Part shown: positions 8,346-16,333 of the stretch, piece by piece
How positions within the stretch are numbered: the stretch's first letter is position 1
Layout: every line of letters starts with the position of its first letter
Notes under the pieces: model-generated
Seen by the model: the letters and a program-made list of their open reading frames with translations, nothing else
Database searches by the model: none
What the model was told of the DNA's origin: nothing
Program-made: the position numbers and the translations under genes
Assembly (NCBI GenBank): GCA_947469885.1
Contig: CANIQT010000019.1
Span: forward strand, 1 to 64,000
Origin: Bacteroidota bacterium
GTDB lineage: Bacteria > Bacteroidota > Bacteroidia > 2-12-FULL-35-15
Direction of reading: 5' to 3'
Length of the DNA stretch: 64,000 bases

Positions 8346-9626
8346 TTATACCAATTCTTTTTTACGAATTAACGTTTGAGTACGGTCGGGACCAACAGAT
8401 ACAATGGAAATAGGTACACCCACTTCATGCTCAATAAATGCAATATAATCATTCAACGCTTCTGGCATTTCTTCAGCCGTATGTAACCCTGTAAGGTCTT
8501 TGTTCCATCCTTTCAAATCAACATACACAGGCGAAAGTAATTCTGGCGAATAATCGTAAGGCAAATAATCAATTTGTTTTCCTGTATAATTATAATGAGT
8601 ACATACTCTTATGGTTTCAAATCCGCTTAAAATATCAGCCTTCATCATCATCAACTCAGTAACTCCATTAATCATCACTGCATATTTAAGTGCTGGTAAG
8701 TCCAACCATCCTGTGCGTCTTGGCCGGCCTGTGGTTGAGCCAAACTCATTTCCTGTTTTACGAATTTGTTCTCCTGTTTCATCTTCCAACTCCGTAGGAA
8801 AAGGTCCGCTACCCACACGGGTACAATATGCTTTAAAAATACCAATCACATTTCCTATCTTATTCGGTGCAATGCCTAATCCGGTACAAGCTCCAGCACA
8901 AATCGTGTTTGACGATGTTACAAAAGGATAAGAACCAAAATCAATATCTAAAAGCGAACCTTGCGCTCCTTCTGCCAATATTGCCTTACCACTTTTCATT
9001 GCATCATTGATGTAATGTTCGCTTTCCACCCGCTCTAAACTTTTTAGTACTTCAATGCCTTCGAACCACGCTGGCTCCAACTCTGAAAGGTTATATTCGT
9101 AATTATGAAATGCTAATAGTTGTTTGTGTTTTTCAACTAAGGCAAGATATTTTTCCTTGAACTTCGGACTATCGATATCGCCCACCCGCAAGCCATTTCT
9201 ACCTGTTTTGTCCATATAAGTAGGACCAATGCCTTTTAAGGTAGAGCCAATTTTTTCTTTTCCTTTCGATGTTTCCGATGCTGCATCTAGCAAACGATGA
9301 GTGGGCAAAATCAAATGTGCCCTCTTTGAAATAATGAGTTTTGATTTTACATCTACACCCAATTTAAGTAAGGCATCTATTTCTTTTTTAAAAACCACAG
9401 GATCTATCACCACTCCGTTTCCTATTATATTCACTGCTTTTGGATGAAATATACCAGAAGGAATGGTGTGTAACACATGTTTTATTCCGTTAAACTCTAA
9501 GGTGTGTCCTGCATTTGGTCCGCCCTGAAACCGACCAATGATGTCGTATTTTGGTGTTAATACATCTACAATTTTTCCTTTTCCTTCGTCTCCCCATTGA
9601 AGACCTAACAATACATCTACTTTCAT
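8346..9626 (-). CDS. purA: Adenylosuccinate synthase
   Basis: PurA makes adenylosuccinate from IMP, aspartate and GTP, the first committed step to AMP. The 426-residue protein has GLQWGDEGKGK at its start (GTP-binding glycine loop with the catalytic Asp) and GGPNAGHTL with the catalytic His near residue 40. GSTTGRPRRTGWLD provides IMP/GTP contacts. Length is typical. It sits between the STAS gene upstream and the OstA-like gene downstream on the same strand. Confidence 0.97.
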   Translation of the reverse strand: MKVDVLLGLQWGDEGKGKIVDVLTPKYDIIGRFQGGPNAGHTLEFNGIKHVLHTIPSGIFHPKAVNIIGNGVVIDPVVFKKEIDALLKLGVDVKSKLIISKRAHLILPTHRLLDAASETSKGKEKIGSTLKGIGPTYMDKTGRNGLRVGDIDSPKFKEKYLALVEKHKQLLAFHNYEYNLSELEPAWFEGIEVLKSLERVESEHYINDAMKSGKAILAEGAQGSLLDIDFGSYPFVTSSNTICAGACTGLGIAPNKIGNVIGIFKAYCTRVGSGPFPTELEDETGEQIRKTGNEFGSTTGRPRRTGWLDLPALKYAVMINGVTELMMMKADILSGFETIRVCTHYNYTGKQIDYLPYDYSPELLSPVYVDLKGWNKDLTGLHTAEEMPEALNDYIAFIEHEVGVPISIVSVGPDRTQTLIRKKELV

Positions 9627-9708
9627 TTACTACAAATTACGTTTTTCGATACACTCAGCATAACTGATGAATATCGAATACTACTATTATTTTAAAGGTG
9701 ATTAAAAT

Positions 9709-10065
9709 TTATACGGATTGTTTATTTAGCAATGCCACTGCATCTTCTTCGCTAGCACATACATTAAAAATGCTATCCAATTTGGTGATGTGCAACAACT
9801 CCTGGTTTTTATCATTTACACAGCAAATGGCCACATCGCCTCCTGCTTTGCGCGATTTGGTAAGTATGTTAATTAATACACTTAGTCCGCTACTGTTTAT
9901 GTATCTTAATTCTTTCAAATTAAGCAAAATATTAACAGTTCCTTTTTCAATGGTTTCAATCACATCATCCACCATTATTTTGGGTTGTTCGCGGTCAATC
10001 AGTTCTCCGAAAAGGTGAAATACTTTTATATCACCACTTTCCTTTGTTTTGTATTGAAAAATCAT
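9709..10065 (-). CDS. STAS domain protein (anti-sigma factor antagonist-like)
   Basis: A single STAS domain of 118 residues. The conserved strand-helix region RYINSSGLSVLI holds the phosphorylatable serine pair (58/59) typical of SpoIIAA/RsbV-like antagonists. No partner kinase or anti-sigma gene is visible nearby, so its switch partner is unknown. It lies 29 bp after the Fur-like gene and 82 bp before purA on the same strand. Confidence 0.88.
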   Translation of the reverse strand: MIFQYKTKESGDIKVFHLFGELIDREQPKIMVDDVIETIEKGTVNILLNLKELRYINSSGLSVLINILTKSRKAGGDVAICCVNDKNQELLHITKLDSIFNVCASEEDAVALLNKQSV

Positions 10066-10094
10066 ATAAGTTGGGTTTTGAGTTTAGATATTGG

Positions 10095-10586
10095 TTAATT
10101 AGGTATTAGGTTGTTGTTTTTTCTGTGCTCGCAAATTCCATTTTTCGAAAGGCTTTTGCACTTGGCATAAATGTTCAAAGAATGATGTTCTACTTCAAAA
10201 CCAAGCATATCAGCAGCTGTTTGTTGTATCTGCTGAATTCGCGGGTCACAAAATTCAAACACTTTATCACAATCTTGGCAAATCAAATGGTCGTGCTGTT
10301 TAAATTCGTACGACCTCTCAAACTGCGCCAAGTTTTTTCCAAATTGATGCTTGGTAACTAATTTACAATCCAGCAACAATTCAATGGTGTTGTAAAGTGT
10401 AGCTCTACTCACCCGATACTTTTTGTTTTTCATCTGCACGTAAAGCGATTCAACATTAAAATGTCCCGTATGCGAATATATTTCGTTAAGTATAGCAAAT
10501 CGTTCAGGCGTTTTTCGCTGGCTGTTTTCAGCCAAATAAACCGAAAACAATTGTTTTACTTTTTCTTTTATATCCACTGCTGGCAT
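10095..10586 (-). CDS. Fur family transcriptional regulator
   Basis: A 163-residue Fur/Zur/PerR-type repressor. An N-terminal winged helix ([21 protein letters not shown], then [12 protein letters not shown]) is followed by the metal-binding dimerisation domain with [16 protein letters not shown]. The C-terminal part keeps YAKC and a second Cys about nine residues on. Which metal or peroxide it senses cannot be read from the sequence. It is the promoter-proximal gene of the run that continues to STAS, purA and OstA-like. Confidence 0.9.
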   Translation of the reverse strand: MPAVDIKEKVKQLFSVYLAENSQRKTPERFAILNEIYSHTGHFNVESLYVQMKNKKYRVSRATLYNTIELLLDCKLVTKHQFGKNLAQFERSYEFKQHDHLICQDCDKVFEFCDPRIQQIQQTAADMLGFEVEHHSLNIYAKCKSLSKNGICEHRKNNNLIPN

Positions 10587-10752
10587 GTTTTGTTATGCTA
10601 TGCTAATGTTGTTTCTAAATTGGTTATTTAGTTCAAATTAAAACTTCGATCACAATCTTTGAAGCAAAGATAGTTTAATTTTTATTTGTGGTTTATTTTA
10701 AATCATTTTTTCTTATTCAACTATTATTTTAAACAAGCTTTTTAAATATTAA

Positions 10753-10783
10753 TTCGTGATACACTAACTTTTTTATACATTTG
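10753..10783 (+). promoter_or_regulatory. Bacteroidota-type promoter for the DUF1569 gene
   Basis: TTCG at 10753-10756 and TACATTTG at 10776-10783 are separated by 19 bp, the expected -33/-7 spacing. The start codon lies 35 bp downstream. The rest of 10587-10818 is AT-rich and shows no gene. Confidence 0.55.
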
Positions 10784-10818
10784 CTTTACACCTATATTAA
10801 CTATTAAAATAACCAACT

Positions 10819-11271
10819 ATGAAAAATTTATTTGACCAACCAACAAAACAAGAAATACTGAAACGAATTGATAGTTTGAAACCAAACGCTCCCGCAAAGT
10901 GGGGCAAAATGAACGTAAATCAAAGTATGCGACACATGAACATGGCACTTGACATACCAACGGGTGTGCTCGACCCAACAGTGGTAAATGCGCCACCAAT
11001 GCCAAAATGGCTAATGAAGTTTTTTCTTCTCAATACCAAAGCACCCAAAGAGCGGGCAGAAACATTTCTCGAAATCAATACGGTTAAAAACAATATTAAT
11101 CCTACCGATTTCGAAACAGAAAAAAATAACCTAAAAAAGAAAGTAAACGAATTTACTTTAGCTGATAAACTGATTCCTGAAAACAAAATAGGAGGTAAGT
11201 TCAGCAAAAAAGATTGGGGCAAACTCAACTTTAACCACATGGACCACCATTTGCGCCAGTTTGGGGTTTAG
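10819..11271 (+). CDS. DUF1569 protein (DinB-like fold)
   Basis: A 150-residue protein with the DUF1569 layout: KWGKMNVNQSMRHMNMALD near the N-terminus and LNFNHMDHHLRQFGV at the end. The spaced histidines in MRHMNM and HMDHH suggest a metal site like that of the DinB superfamily. The function is unknown. Its last ~70 bp and the 3' flank are repeated, in degraded form, at 12132-12208 and 12380-12450. Confidence 0.85.
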   Translation: MKNLFDQPTKQEILKRIDSLKPNAPAKWGKMNVNQSMRHMNMALDIPTGVLDPTVVNAPPMPKWLMKFFLLNTKAPKERAETFLEINTVKNNINPTDFETEKNNLKKKVNEFTLADKLIPENKIGGKFSKKDWGKLNFNHMDHHLRQFGV

Positions 11272-11349
11272 CTTTTGTTCCTCCGAACTCGCTCTTGTGC
11301 CAGTTTGGATGTTTCGTAATTCCTTCATTCATACTCGTTATTGCGGCTA

Positions 11350-11970
11350 CTACTTTTCCCCTTTATTTATAAGGTAATCTACCAAATCGGCACCTTTCTG
11401 AGTTAAGTTAAAAATAATTAATACGGTAAATATTATTAGGCATAGTGTTGTATTCAAAAAACATAACCCAACTGCTATTGCTGCACAAAACACAGGAACC
11501 AAAAGCCTGATATTGGAATGACGTATGCTTTTTGCAGTTAATTGTAAATCATCGTGATGATTAAAATGCTGAATATATATTTTCATTTTATACAAAGTAA
11601 TTCCGATAAAAATAATATTTAATCCGTAAATAACAATTGCAAGTTCAGTATAGTTATATCTACCAAGCAAATGAGTGGTAAATGGAATAAGACCAATAAA
11701 AAATAAAAACAAGGCATTATAATTGGTCAGTTTGGGATTAAATGTTTTCGCATTTGCTATTACATACGAATGTGCTCTCCAATAAGTAAAAAGCAATGAA
11801 AAACTTAAAATGTAACTCATACATAAGGGAGATAGTTCCGTTAGTGCATGCCATAATTGATTATTGCTAATGGTTTCGTGAAATTCCGGAACTCTGATTT
11901 CAATAATTAACAAGGTCATTACAATAGAAAATATTCCATCTGCCAATCCATCTAGTCGTGATGCTTTCAT
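11350..11970 (-). CDS. TMEM175/DUF1211-like membrane protein
   Basis: The N-terminal helix SRLDGLADGIFSIVMTLLII is the diagnostic first transmembrane segment of bacterial TMEM175 (DUF1211) proteins, which are potassium-permeable channels. About six hydrophobic segments fit into roughly 206 residues. I chose the start at 11970 (MKASRLDG) because family members begin just before this helix; the frame is open to 12009, which would add 13 residues. It is convergent with the DUF1569 gene. Whether it conducts K+ here is inference from the family. Confidence 0.82.
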   Translation of the reverse strand: MKASRLDGLADGIFSIVMTLLIIEIRVPEFHETISNNQLWHALTELSPLCMSYILSFSLLFTYWRAHSYVIANAKTFNPKLTNYNALFLFFIGLIPFTTHLLGRYNYTELAIVIYGLNIIFIGITLYKMKIYIQHFNHHDDLQLTAKSIRHSNIRLLVPVFCAAIAVGLCFLNTTLCLIIFTVLIIFNLTQKGADLVDYLINKGEK

Positions 11971-12131
11971 AATTAATTTAAAAATTCTGATTTTTTTTTC
12001 TGTTGGCAAACTTAAGTAAACTTATTCAACTAATTCGCCTTGCAGTCTCAAGTTTTCAACTCAGCAAATCGTGGCAACACGCTAACCGTTCATTTAACAA
12101 GTCTTCATTACTTATTTTCTTAGCCCGCTTT

Positions 12132-12208
12132 CATTTACGCCAGTTTGGAGCTAAAGCTGTGTTCCTCCGTACTCGCTCTGTTGCGAGTTTGGAGGTTTCG
12201 TTCCTCCT
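12132..12208 (+). pseudogene. Degraded copy of the DUF1569 3' end and flank (copy B)
   Basis: The stretch starting CATTTACGCCAGTTTGGAG aligns with 11248-11325, which runs from the last codons of the DUF1569 gene into its 3' flank. It still translates as HLRQFGA but lacks the gene body. It contains a small hairpin (ACTCGC, TCTGTT loop, GCGAGT) that is only partly kept in the original. Confidence 0.7.
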
Positions 12209-12222
12209 CTCATAAAAAAAAC

Positions 12223-12246
12223 TCCCGTACTTTCAGTAATACGGGA
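12223..12246. terminator. Stem-loop with T-runs on both sides
   Basis: TCCCGTA (12223-12229) pairs with TACGGGA (12240-12246). An A-run precedes and a T-run follows, so it could terminate in either direction. It follows the degraded copy B. Confidence 0.6.
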
Positions 12247-12379
12247 ATCTTCTTTTTTTATTTCAAATAATTTAGATTCTTTTTTCATCTTATATTTTTT
12301 ATTTTCATTAAAGCAAATGTAAACATTTCCATTTTTGTTGTAACAAAATATACCTGATAATTGTTACGACAGGCACACT

Positions 12380-12450
12380 ACTCAACTTTAACCACATGGA
12401 CCACCATTTAAGCCAGTTCGGGGCGTAGTGTTTGTTTCTCCAAATTCGTT
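12380..12450 (+). pseudogene. Degraded copy of the DUF1569 3' end (copy C)
   Basis: Starts with CTCAACTTTAACCACATGG, nearly identical to 11224-11242, and translates as LNFNHMDHHLSQFGA followed by a stop. Only the last ~16 codons of the gene and some 3' flank are present. It ends about 15 bp before the first CRISPR repeat. The gap 12250-12379 is AT-rich with no feature I recognise. Confidence 0.75.
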
Positions 12451-12464
12451 TGTTACTTTACTCA

Positions 12465-12742
12465 GTTGTGAATGGCTTTCAAATTGTATCTTTGACTTAT
12501 TGATAAACATCATATATTTATTTCAGTGAGAGGTGAAAGAAGTTGTGAATGGCTTTCAAATTGTATCTTTGACTTATTGATAAACATCCAATTGCTCTAA
12601 ATCCATCATAATTTTTAAGTTGTGAATGGCTTTCAAATTGTATCTTTGACTTATTGATAAACATCTGTCACTTATCGCAACATTAAAACATTCAAGTTGT
12701 GAATGGCTTTCAAATTGTATCTTTGACTTATTGATAAACATC
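12465..12742 (+). CRISPR. Type II-C CRISPR array, four repeats and three spacers
   Basis: Four identical 47-bp repeats start at 12465, 12542, 12619 and 12696, beginning GTTGTGAATGGCTTTCAAAT and ending TTGATAAACATC. The three spacers are all exactly 30 bp and unrelated to each other. Long repeats of this type with 30-bp spacers are characteristic of Bacteroidota type II-C loci. The repeat orientation follows from the tracrRNA: the repeat 5' part pairs with the anti-repeat at 13310. Each repeat contains TATCTTTG, a match to the TAnnTTTG promoter element. No cas1 or cas2 is in the window. Confidence 0.96.
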
Positions 12743-12815
12743 ATATATAGCCAAAAGCCAACAGCAGTAATGTGTTAAGGTATGTTTGTCAATAAAAAAA
12801 TGAGATGTTTGTAAT

Positions 12816-12847
12816 ATAAAAAATCCCGCAAATGCGGGATTTTTTAT
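12816..12847 (-). terminator. Terminator downstream of cas9
   Basis: A perfect 15-bp stem (AAAAAATCCCGCA and its complement) with a two-base loop, starting three bases beyond the old cas9 stop codon. It appears to be the original cas9 terminator, preserved after the internal deletion. Confidence 0.85.
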
Positions 12848-12849
12848 TT

Positions 12850-13279
12850 CTAAAACAATTCTAATTGCTGGGGTATTTTTGGCATTTGCTGAATTTTTGT
12901 TCCATAAAAAAGTTCCATATCTCCAAATTGTTTGTCTGTTCGCTCTGTTTTCATAAGTTTTAAACGTGGTAAAGTTTCCATTTTCTGATAAAAGGGTTTC
13001 ATCAGAAATAAATTTATTTTCTTTTAAAATCTCAATTAAATTTTCTCTTCTTAATTTATATCGTTGCAAATTTCTTCTCGCACTTCTTTTTAACGTTCTA
13101 TCAGCATTGCTTGTTATAGACTTTCCTTTCTCAAAATTAGTTTGTTCATCAGTGGTTAAAGGATTAACCCGAACACCTAATTTTACTATTGAAGATTTTT
13201 CTTCATTATTTTCCGCCTCTTTAACGTACGCCCATCCAATGGATGTAGTTCCTAAATCAAGCCCTAAAATATTTTTCAT
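12850..13279 (-). pseudogene. cas9: cas9 (type II-C) with large internal deletion
   Basis: The N-terminus is clearly Cas9: ILGLDLGTTSIGWAYV is RuvC-I with its catalytic Asp, and RTLKRSARRNLQRYKLRREN is the arginine-rich bridge helix. Homology in this frame stops near residue 110 (NFTTFKTY). In another frame, 12954 to 12850 encodes MKTERTDKQFGDMELFYGT and then KIPQQLELF plus a stop, which reads as a Cas9 C-terminal tail. So more than 1000 residues (REC, HNH, RuvC-II/III, most of the PAM-interacting part) are missing and the two ends are joined out of frame. The open frame itself continues past the tail to 12728 for 183 codons, but its last ~70 residues are not Cas9-like. It cannot be an active nuclease. 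Confidence 0.9.
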
Positions 13280-13299
13280 TGTTGTATTTATTTAAATAT

Positions 13300-13398
13300 T
13301 ACTTTTGCGTTACAATTTGAAGTCATTCACAATAAGGATTTATTCCGTTGTGTAAACATTTGGTAAGCCCCTCCGCCATAAAGTGGGGGGCTTTTTTT
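13300..13398 (+). ncRNA. tracrRNA of the type II-C CRISPR locus
   Basis: TTACAATTTGAAGTCATTC (from 13310) is an anti-repeat. It pairs with the first ~24 bases of the CRISPR repeat through two 9-bp blocks, a G:U pair and a one-base bulge. A short stem (AAGGA/TTCC) follows, then a terminator hairpin AAGCCCC..GGGGCTT with eight Ts ending near 13398. A -7 element TACTTTTG at 13300-13307 sits right before the anti-repeat; I include it in the span, and the RNA itself should start near 13310. It is divergent from cas9, whose start codon is about 20 bp away. Confidence 0.88.
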
Positions 13399-13496
13399 TA
13401 TTCCCAAAAGAATCGCCTTTTCTTTTTCCCCTCCAAAAGTAATAATTTTTAAATACCAATTAATAATCCTTCTCAAATAATCAAACCTAAAAAAAT

Positions 13497-13527
13497 TTTG
13501 TTACTATAAATTTAATTTATATATTTG
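13497..13527 (+). promoter_or_regulatory. Consensus Bacteroidota promoter ahead of a 21-bp array
   Basis: TTTG (13497-13500), a 19-bp spacer and TATATTTG (13520-13527) match the TTTG/TAnnTTTG consensus exactly. Transcription would run rightwards through the tandem array into the FN3-like gene, giving a leader of about 510 nt. Confidence 0.7.
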
Positions 13528-13597
13528 CAATTGCGTTAGTTCTTTTAAAAATAAAAACGTTTTTTTATCCTCTAACATTCATTTGTTTTTTAATCAC

Positions 13598-13933
13598 AAC
13601 GAAAGCGAATGATGTGATAACGAACGGATGTAAGTAAATAACGAAAGTGAATGATGTGATAACGAACTGATGTAAGAAGACAACGAAAGCGAATGATGTG
13701 ATAACGAACGGATGTAAGTAAATAACGAAAGCGAATGATGTGATAACGAACGGATGTAAGAAGATAACGAAAGCGAATGATGTGATAACGAACGGATGTA
13801 AGAAGATAACAAAAGCGAATGATGTGATAACGATCGGATGTAAGAAGATAACGAAAGTGAACGATGTGATAACGAAAGTAAATGATTTGATAACGAACAG
13901 GAATAAGAAGATAACGAAAGTAAATGATGTGAT
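13598..13933. repeat. Sixteen-unit 21-bp tandem array with two alternating monomers
   Basis: Sixteen units of exactly 21 bp run without gaps from 13598. They mostly alternate between type a (AACGAAAGCGAATGATGTG...) and type b (AACGAACGGATGTAAGAAG...), making a 42-bp higher-order unit; the alternation breaks at the 14th unit (13871), where two type-a units meet. There are no spacers, so this is not a CRISPR. Type b matches the array at 152-256 read on the other strand. Because 21 is a multiple of three, several frames stay open across it, but none looks like a gene. Confidence 0.95.
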
Positions 13934-14043
13934 AATCAACATCTACTATCTAAAATTCAATATCTAACTTTTTAACAATAAATCAATTAACAATTAACAA
14001 TTAAACCAGAACCTTTCGGTGTGAAGGCAACCGTGCAGAACAA

Positions 14044-14676
14044 ATGAGTACAACGTATATTAAAATTATCACTGTGGCATTAAAGCTGAGATGTAAACCA
14101 GTTGCTGTGGTGCTGTCAATGGTAGATTCGGTGTTGAAAAAAATGGAAAACAACCCTAATTTTACCAATCCAGAGCCACCTCTTTCGGTTATAAACCAGG
14201 AAAGGGAAGATTTGAAAAACACTTTGGCTATTGCCACTGATGGCACAAAAGCACAGAAGGCAGCAGTGAAAGTAAAGTTGCGTCAACTAAAATTATCGAT
14301 GACCACGCTAAAAAGCTATGTGCAAACTACTGCCAATGCAGATGCCGAAAACGGAGAGCGCATTGCATTAAGTTCAGGGATGTCTCTAAAAGGGTTTACT
14401 CCTCGCCCCAAAAGAACATTTTCGGTTACAAATACTCCCCAGTCGGGCACAGTAAAAGCGATTTGCCCAAGAACTAAAAAGGATATTATGTTCCAGTTTC
14501 AATACTCCCGAACTCCTGAAATTGAATCCTCTTTTGTTTCTACAGACCCTTTGATGGCTGCCACGCATATTATTTCGGGGCTAATAAAGGGACAAACGTA
14601 TTTTTTTCGCTGGGCTACTATTACAACTAAAGGCAAAGGCAAATGGAGTGATACTATTAAAACGGTAGTTATATAA
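14044..14676 (+). CDS. Fibronectin type III-like protein of unknown function
   Basis: A 210-residue protein. The N-terminal half is helical (VDSVLKKMENNPNF, EREDLKNTLAIATDG, KLRQLKLSMTTLKSYV). The segment NGERIALSSGMSLKG joins it to a C-terminal FN3-like beta domain ending in GQTYFFRWATITTKGKGKW. This layout recurs in Bacteroidota small FN3-domain proteins. No signal peptide is evident. Function unknown. The transcript from the promoter at 13497 would carry the whole 336-bp tandem array in its 5' leader. Confidence 0.72.
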   Translation: MSTTYIKIITVALKLRCKPVAVVLSMVDSVLKKMENNPNFTNPEPPLSVINQEREDLKNTLAIATDGTKAQKAAVKVKLRQLKLSMTTLKSYVQTTANADAENGERIALSSGMSLKGFTPRPKRTFSVTNTPQSGTVKAICPRTKKDIMFQFQYSRTPEIESSFVSTDPLMAATHIISGLIKGQTYFFRWATITTKGKGKWSDTIKTVVI

Positions 14677-14688
14677 GAAGGTAATTAA

Positions 14689-14720
14689 CCTCCCACCTTG
14701 CAAAAGAGCAAGGCGGGAGG
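14689..14720 (+). terminator. Stem-loop after the FN3-like gene
   Basis: CCTCCC-A-CCTTGC pairs with GCAAGG-C-GGGAGG around an AAAAGA loop, 12 bp after the stop codon. There is no T-run, so termination may be weak, or the hairpin may protect the 3' end. Confidence 0.6.
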
Positions 14721-14773
14721 AAGGAAGTTCGGAGAGTGTTACAAATTTAATTACCACACCAACAAGTGATCAA

Positions 14774-15730
14774 TTATCCCTCACTAACCACTCCCATAGC
14801 GCAGAATTTTTCAATCCGCTGGTCCACTCGTTTTTTAGGGGTAAGTTTTTCTAAGGTAGTTAACTGTTTTAGTATTTCAGCTTTCACTGTTTTAAACATT
14901 TCTTCTTGGTTGGTATGGGCACCGCCTACAGGCTCTTTAATAATGCCATCAATCAGTTTATTGCCCAGCATATCGTCAGGGGTTAGTTTCAACGCTTCAG
15001 CAGCCCGCTCTTTGTTGTTCCAGTTTCTCCACAAAATAGAGGAGCACGACTCAGGCGAAATCACCGAATACCAGGTGTTTTCTAGCATCAGCACTCTGTC
15101 ACCAATACCAATACCCAATGCACCACCCGAAGCTCCTTCGCCAATAATAATACATATTACAGGCACTTTCAACTGCGACATTTCCATTAAATTACGGGCT
15201 ATTGCTTCTCCTTGTCCTCTTTCTTCGGCTTCTATACCCGGAAAAGCACCGGGAGTATCTATAAAAGTAACAATGGGTTTATTAAATTTTTCTGCCAGTT
15301 TCATCAGTCGCAATGCTTTGCGGTAGCCTTCGGGGTTAGGCATTCCAAAGTTTCTTATTTGGCGCATTTTAGTGTTAATGCCTTTTTGCTGACCAATAAA
15401 CATCACCGTTTTTCCATCCACACTTCCGAAACCTCCCACCATGGCCTTGTCATCTTTCACTGTCCGGTCACCGTGCAATTCCATAAACGTATTATCAGTC
15501 ACCGAATTAATATACGCCAATGTATAAGGCCTGTCTGGGTGCCGAGATACTTGTACCCGTTGCCATGGAGTAAGTTTTGAATAGATGTCGGTACGGGTTT
15601 GTATTATTTTATCATCAATATCGGCAATAGTTTTCGAAACATCCACACCGCTTTTTTCGGCCACTTGTTTTATCTTTTCTAACTGCTCGAAAAGTTCTTC
15701 TATAGGTTTTTCAAAATCTAAGTAGTTCAT
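14774..15730 (-). CDS. accA: Acetyl-CoA carboxylase carboxyltransferase subunit alpha
   Basis: AccA, with AccD, moves the carboxyl group from biotin to acetyl-CoA, giving malonyl-CoA for fatty-acid synthesis. The 318-residue protein has the expected N-terminal coiled region ([18 protein letters not shown]) and the crotonase-like core, including [18 protein letters not shown] and [37 protein letters not shown] is also characteristic. Length is typical. No accD is nearby; it is divergent from bcp. Confidence 0.96.
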   Translation of the reverse strand: MNYLDFEKPIEELFEQLEKIKQVAEKSGVDVSKTIADIDDKIIQTRTDIYSKLTPWQRVQVSRHPDRPYTLAYINSVTDNTFMELHGDRTVKDDKAMVGGFGSVDGKTVMFIGQQKGINTKMRQIRNFGMPNPEGYRKALRLMKLAEKFNKPIVTFIDTPGAFPGIEAEERGQGEAIARNLMEMSQLKVPVICIIIGEGASGGALGIGIGDRVLMLENTWYSVISPESCSSILWRNWNNKERAAEALKLTPDDMLGNKLIDGIIKEPVGGAHTNQEEMFKTVKAEILKQLTTLEKLTPKKRVDQRIEKFCAMGVVSEG

Positions 15731-15851
15731 ATTTTAATATTTTTTAGTGCGCTAAAGTAGTAAAAAACTACGAATTCAACTTTTCATTCATTTTGTTAAT
15801 AAAATATTTGTTCCACTTTAATTAAATACTTTAATTTTGAAATCAGAAAAA

Positions 15852-16325
15852 ATGGGGAATCATACTACAAGTTTAAAAGCAGGACTCAAATCGCCTGACT
15901 TTAAGTGTAAAAACCAGGACGGAAAAATTGTTTCTTTGAAAGATTTTAAAGGTAAAAAATTGGTTATTTATTTTTATCCAAACGATGATACACCAACTTG
16001 CACCACCGAAGCATGTAATCTGAGAGATAATTATTCTTCATTTATAAAAAAAGGATATGCCGTAATTGGGGTAAGTGCTAATGACGAAAAGAGTCACCTC
16101 AAATTTATTAAAAAATATGAGTTACCTTTTCCGCTTTTGGCAGATACCGATATGAAAGTAATAAAGGCGTTTGATGTATGGGGGCAAAAGTTTTTTATGG
16201 GCAGATGGTTTGATGCAATAATAAGAACCACATTTATAATTGATGAAAAGGGAATAATCGAACGAATTATTACAGATGTAAAATCAAAAAAACACAGCGA
16301 ACAAATACTAACAACTAATAACTAA
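15852..16325 (+). CDS. bcp: Thioredoxin-dependent peroxiredoxin, BCP type
   Basis: A BCP/PrxQ peroxiredoxin that reduces hydroperoxides with thioredoxin. From the ATG at 15852 it has about 157 residues. [15 protein letters not shown] contains the peroxidatic Cys (residue 50) and a resolving Cys five positions later (55), the PrxQ arrangement. A TTG at 15837 is in frame, but the ATG fits the family start better ([17 protein letters not shown]). recA begins 8 bp after its stop, so the two are probably co-transcribed, linking peroxide defence with DNA repair. Confidence 0.92.
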   Translation: MGNHTTSLKAGLKSPDFKCKNQDGKIVSLKDFKGKKLVIYFYPNDDTPTCTTEACNLRDNYSSFIKKGYAVIGVSANDEKSHLKFIKKYELPFPLLADTDMKVIKAFDVWGQKFFMGRWFDAIIRTTFIIDEKGIIERIITDVKSKKHSEQILTTNN

Positions 16326-16333
16326 CAACTAAA

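Noticed and set aside
12003-12215. A 70-residue open frame on the plus strand
   Set aside because: It runs across the TMEM175-like gene's upstream region and the degraded DUF1569 copy B; only HLRQFGA recalls a protein.
12728-13279. A complete 183-residue protein starting as Cas9
   Set aside because: After about residue 110 the frame runs through the old C-terminus in the wrong frame, then through the terminator and into the array flank.
13594-13967. Open frames across the 16-unit array
   Set aside because: Same period artefact; several overlapping frames on both strands and no start context.
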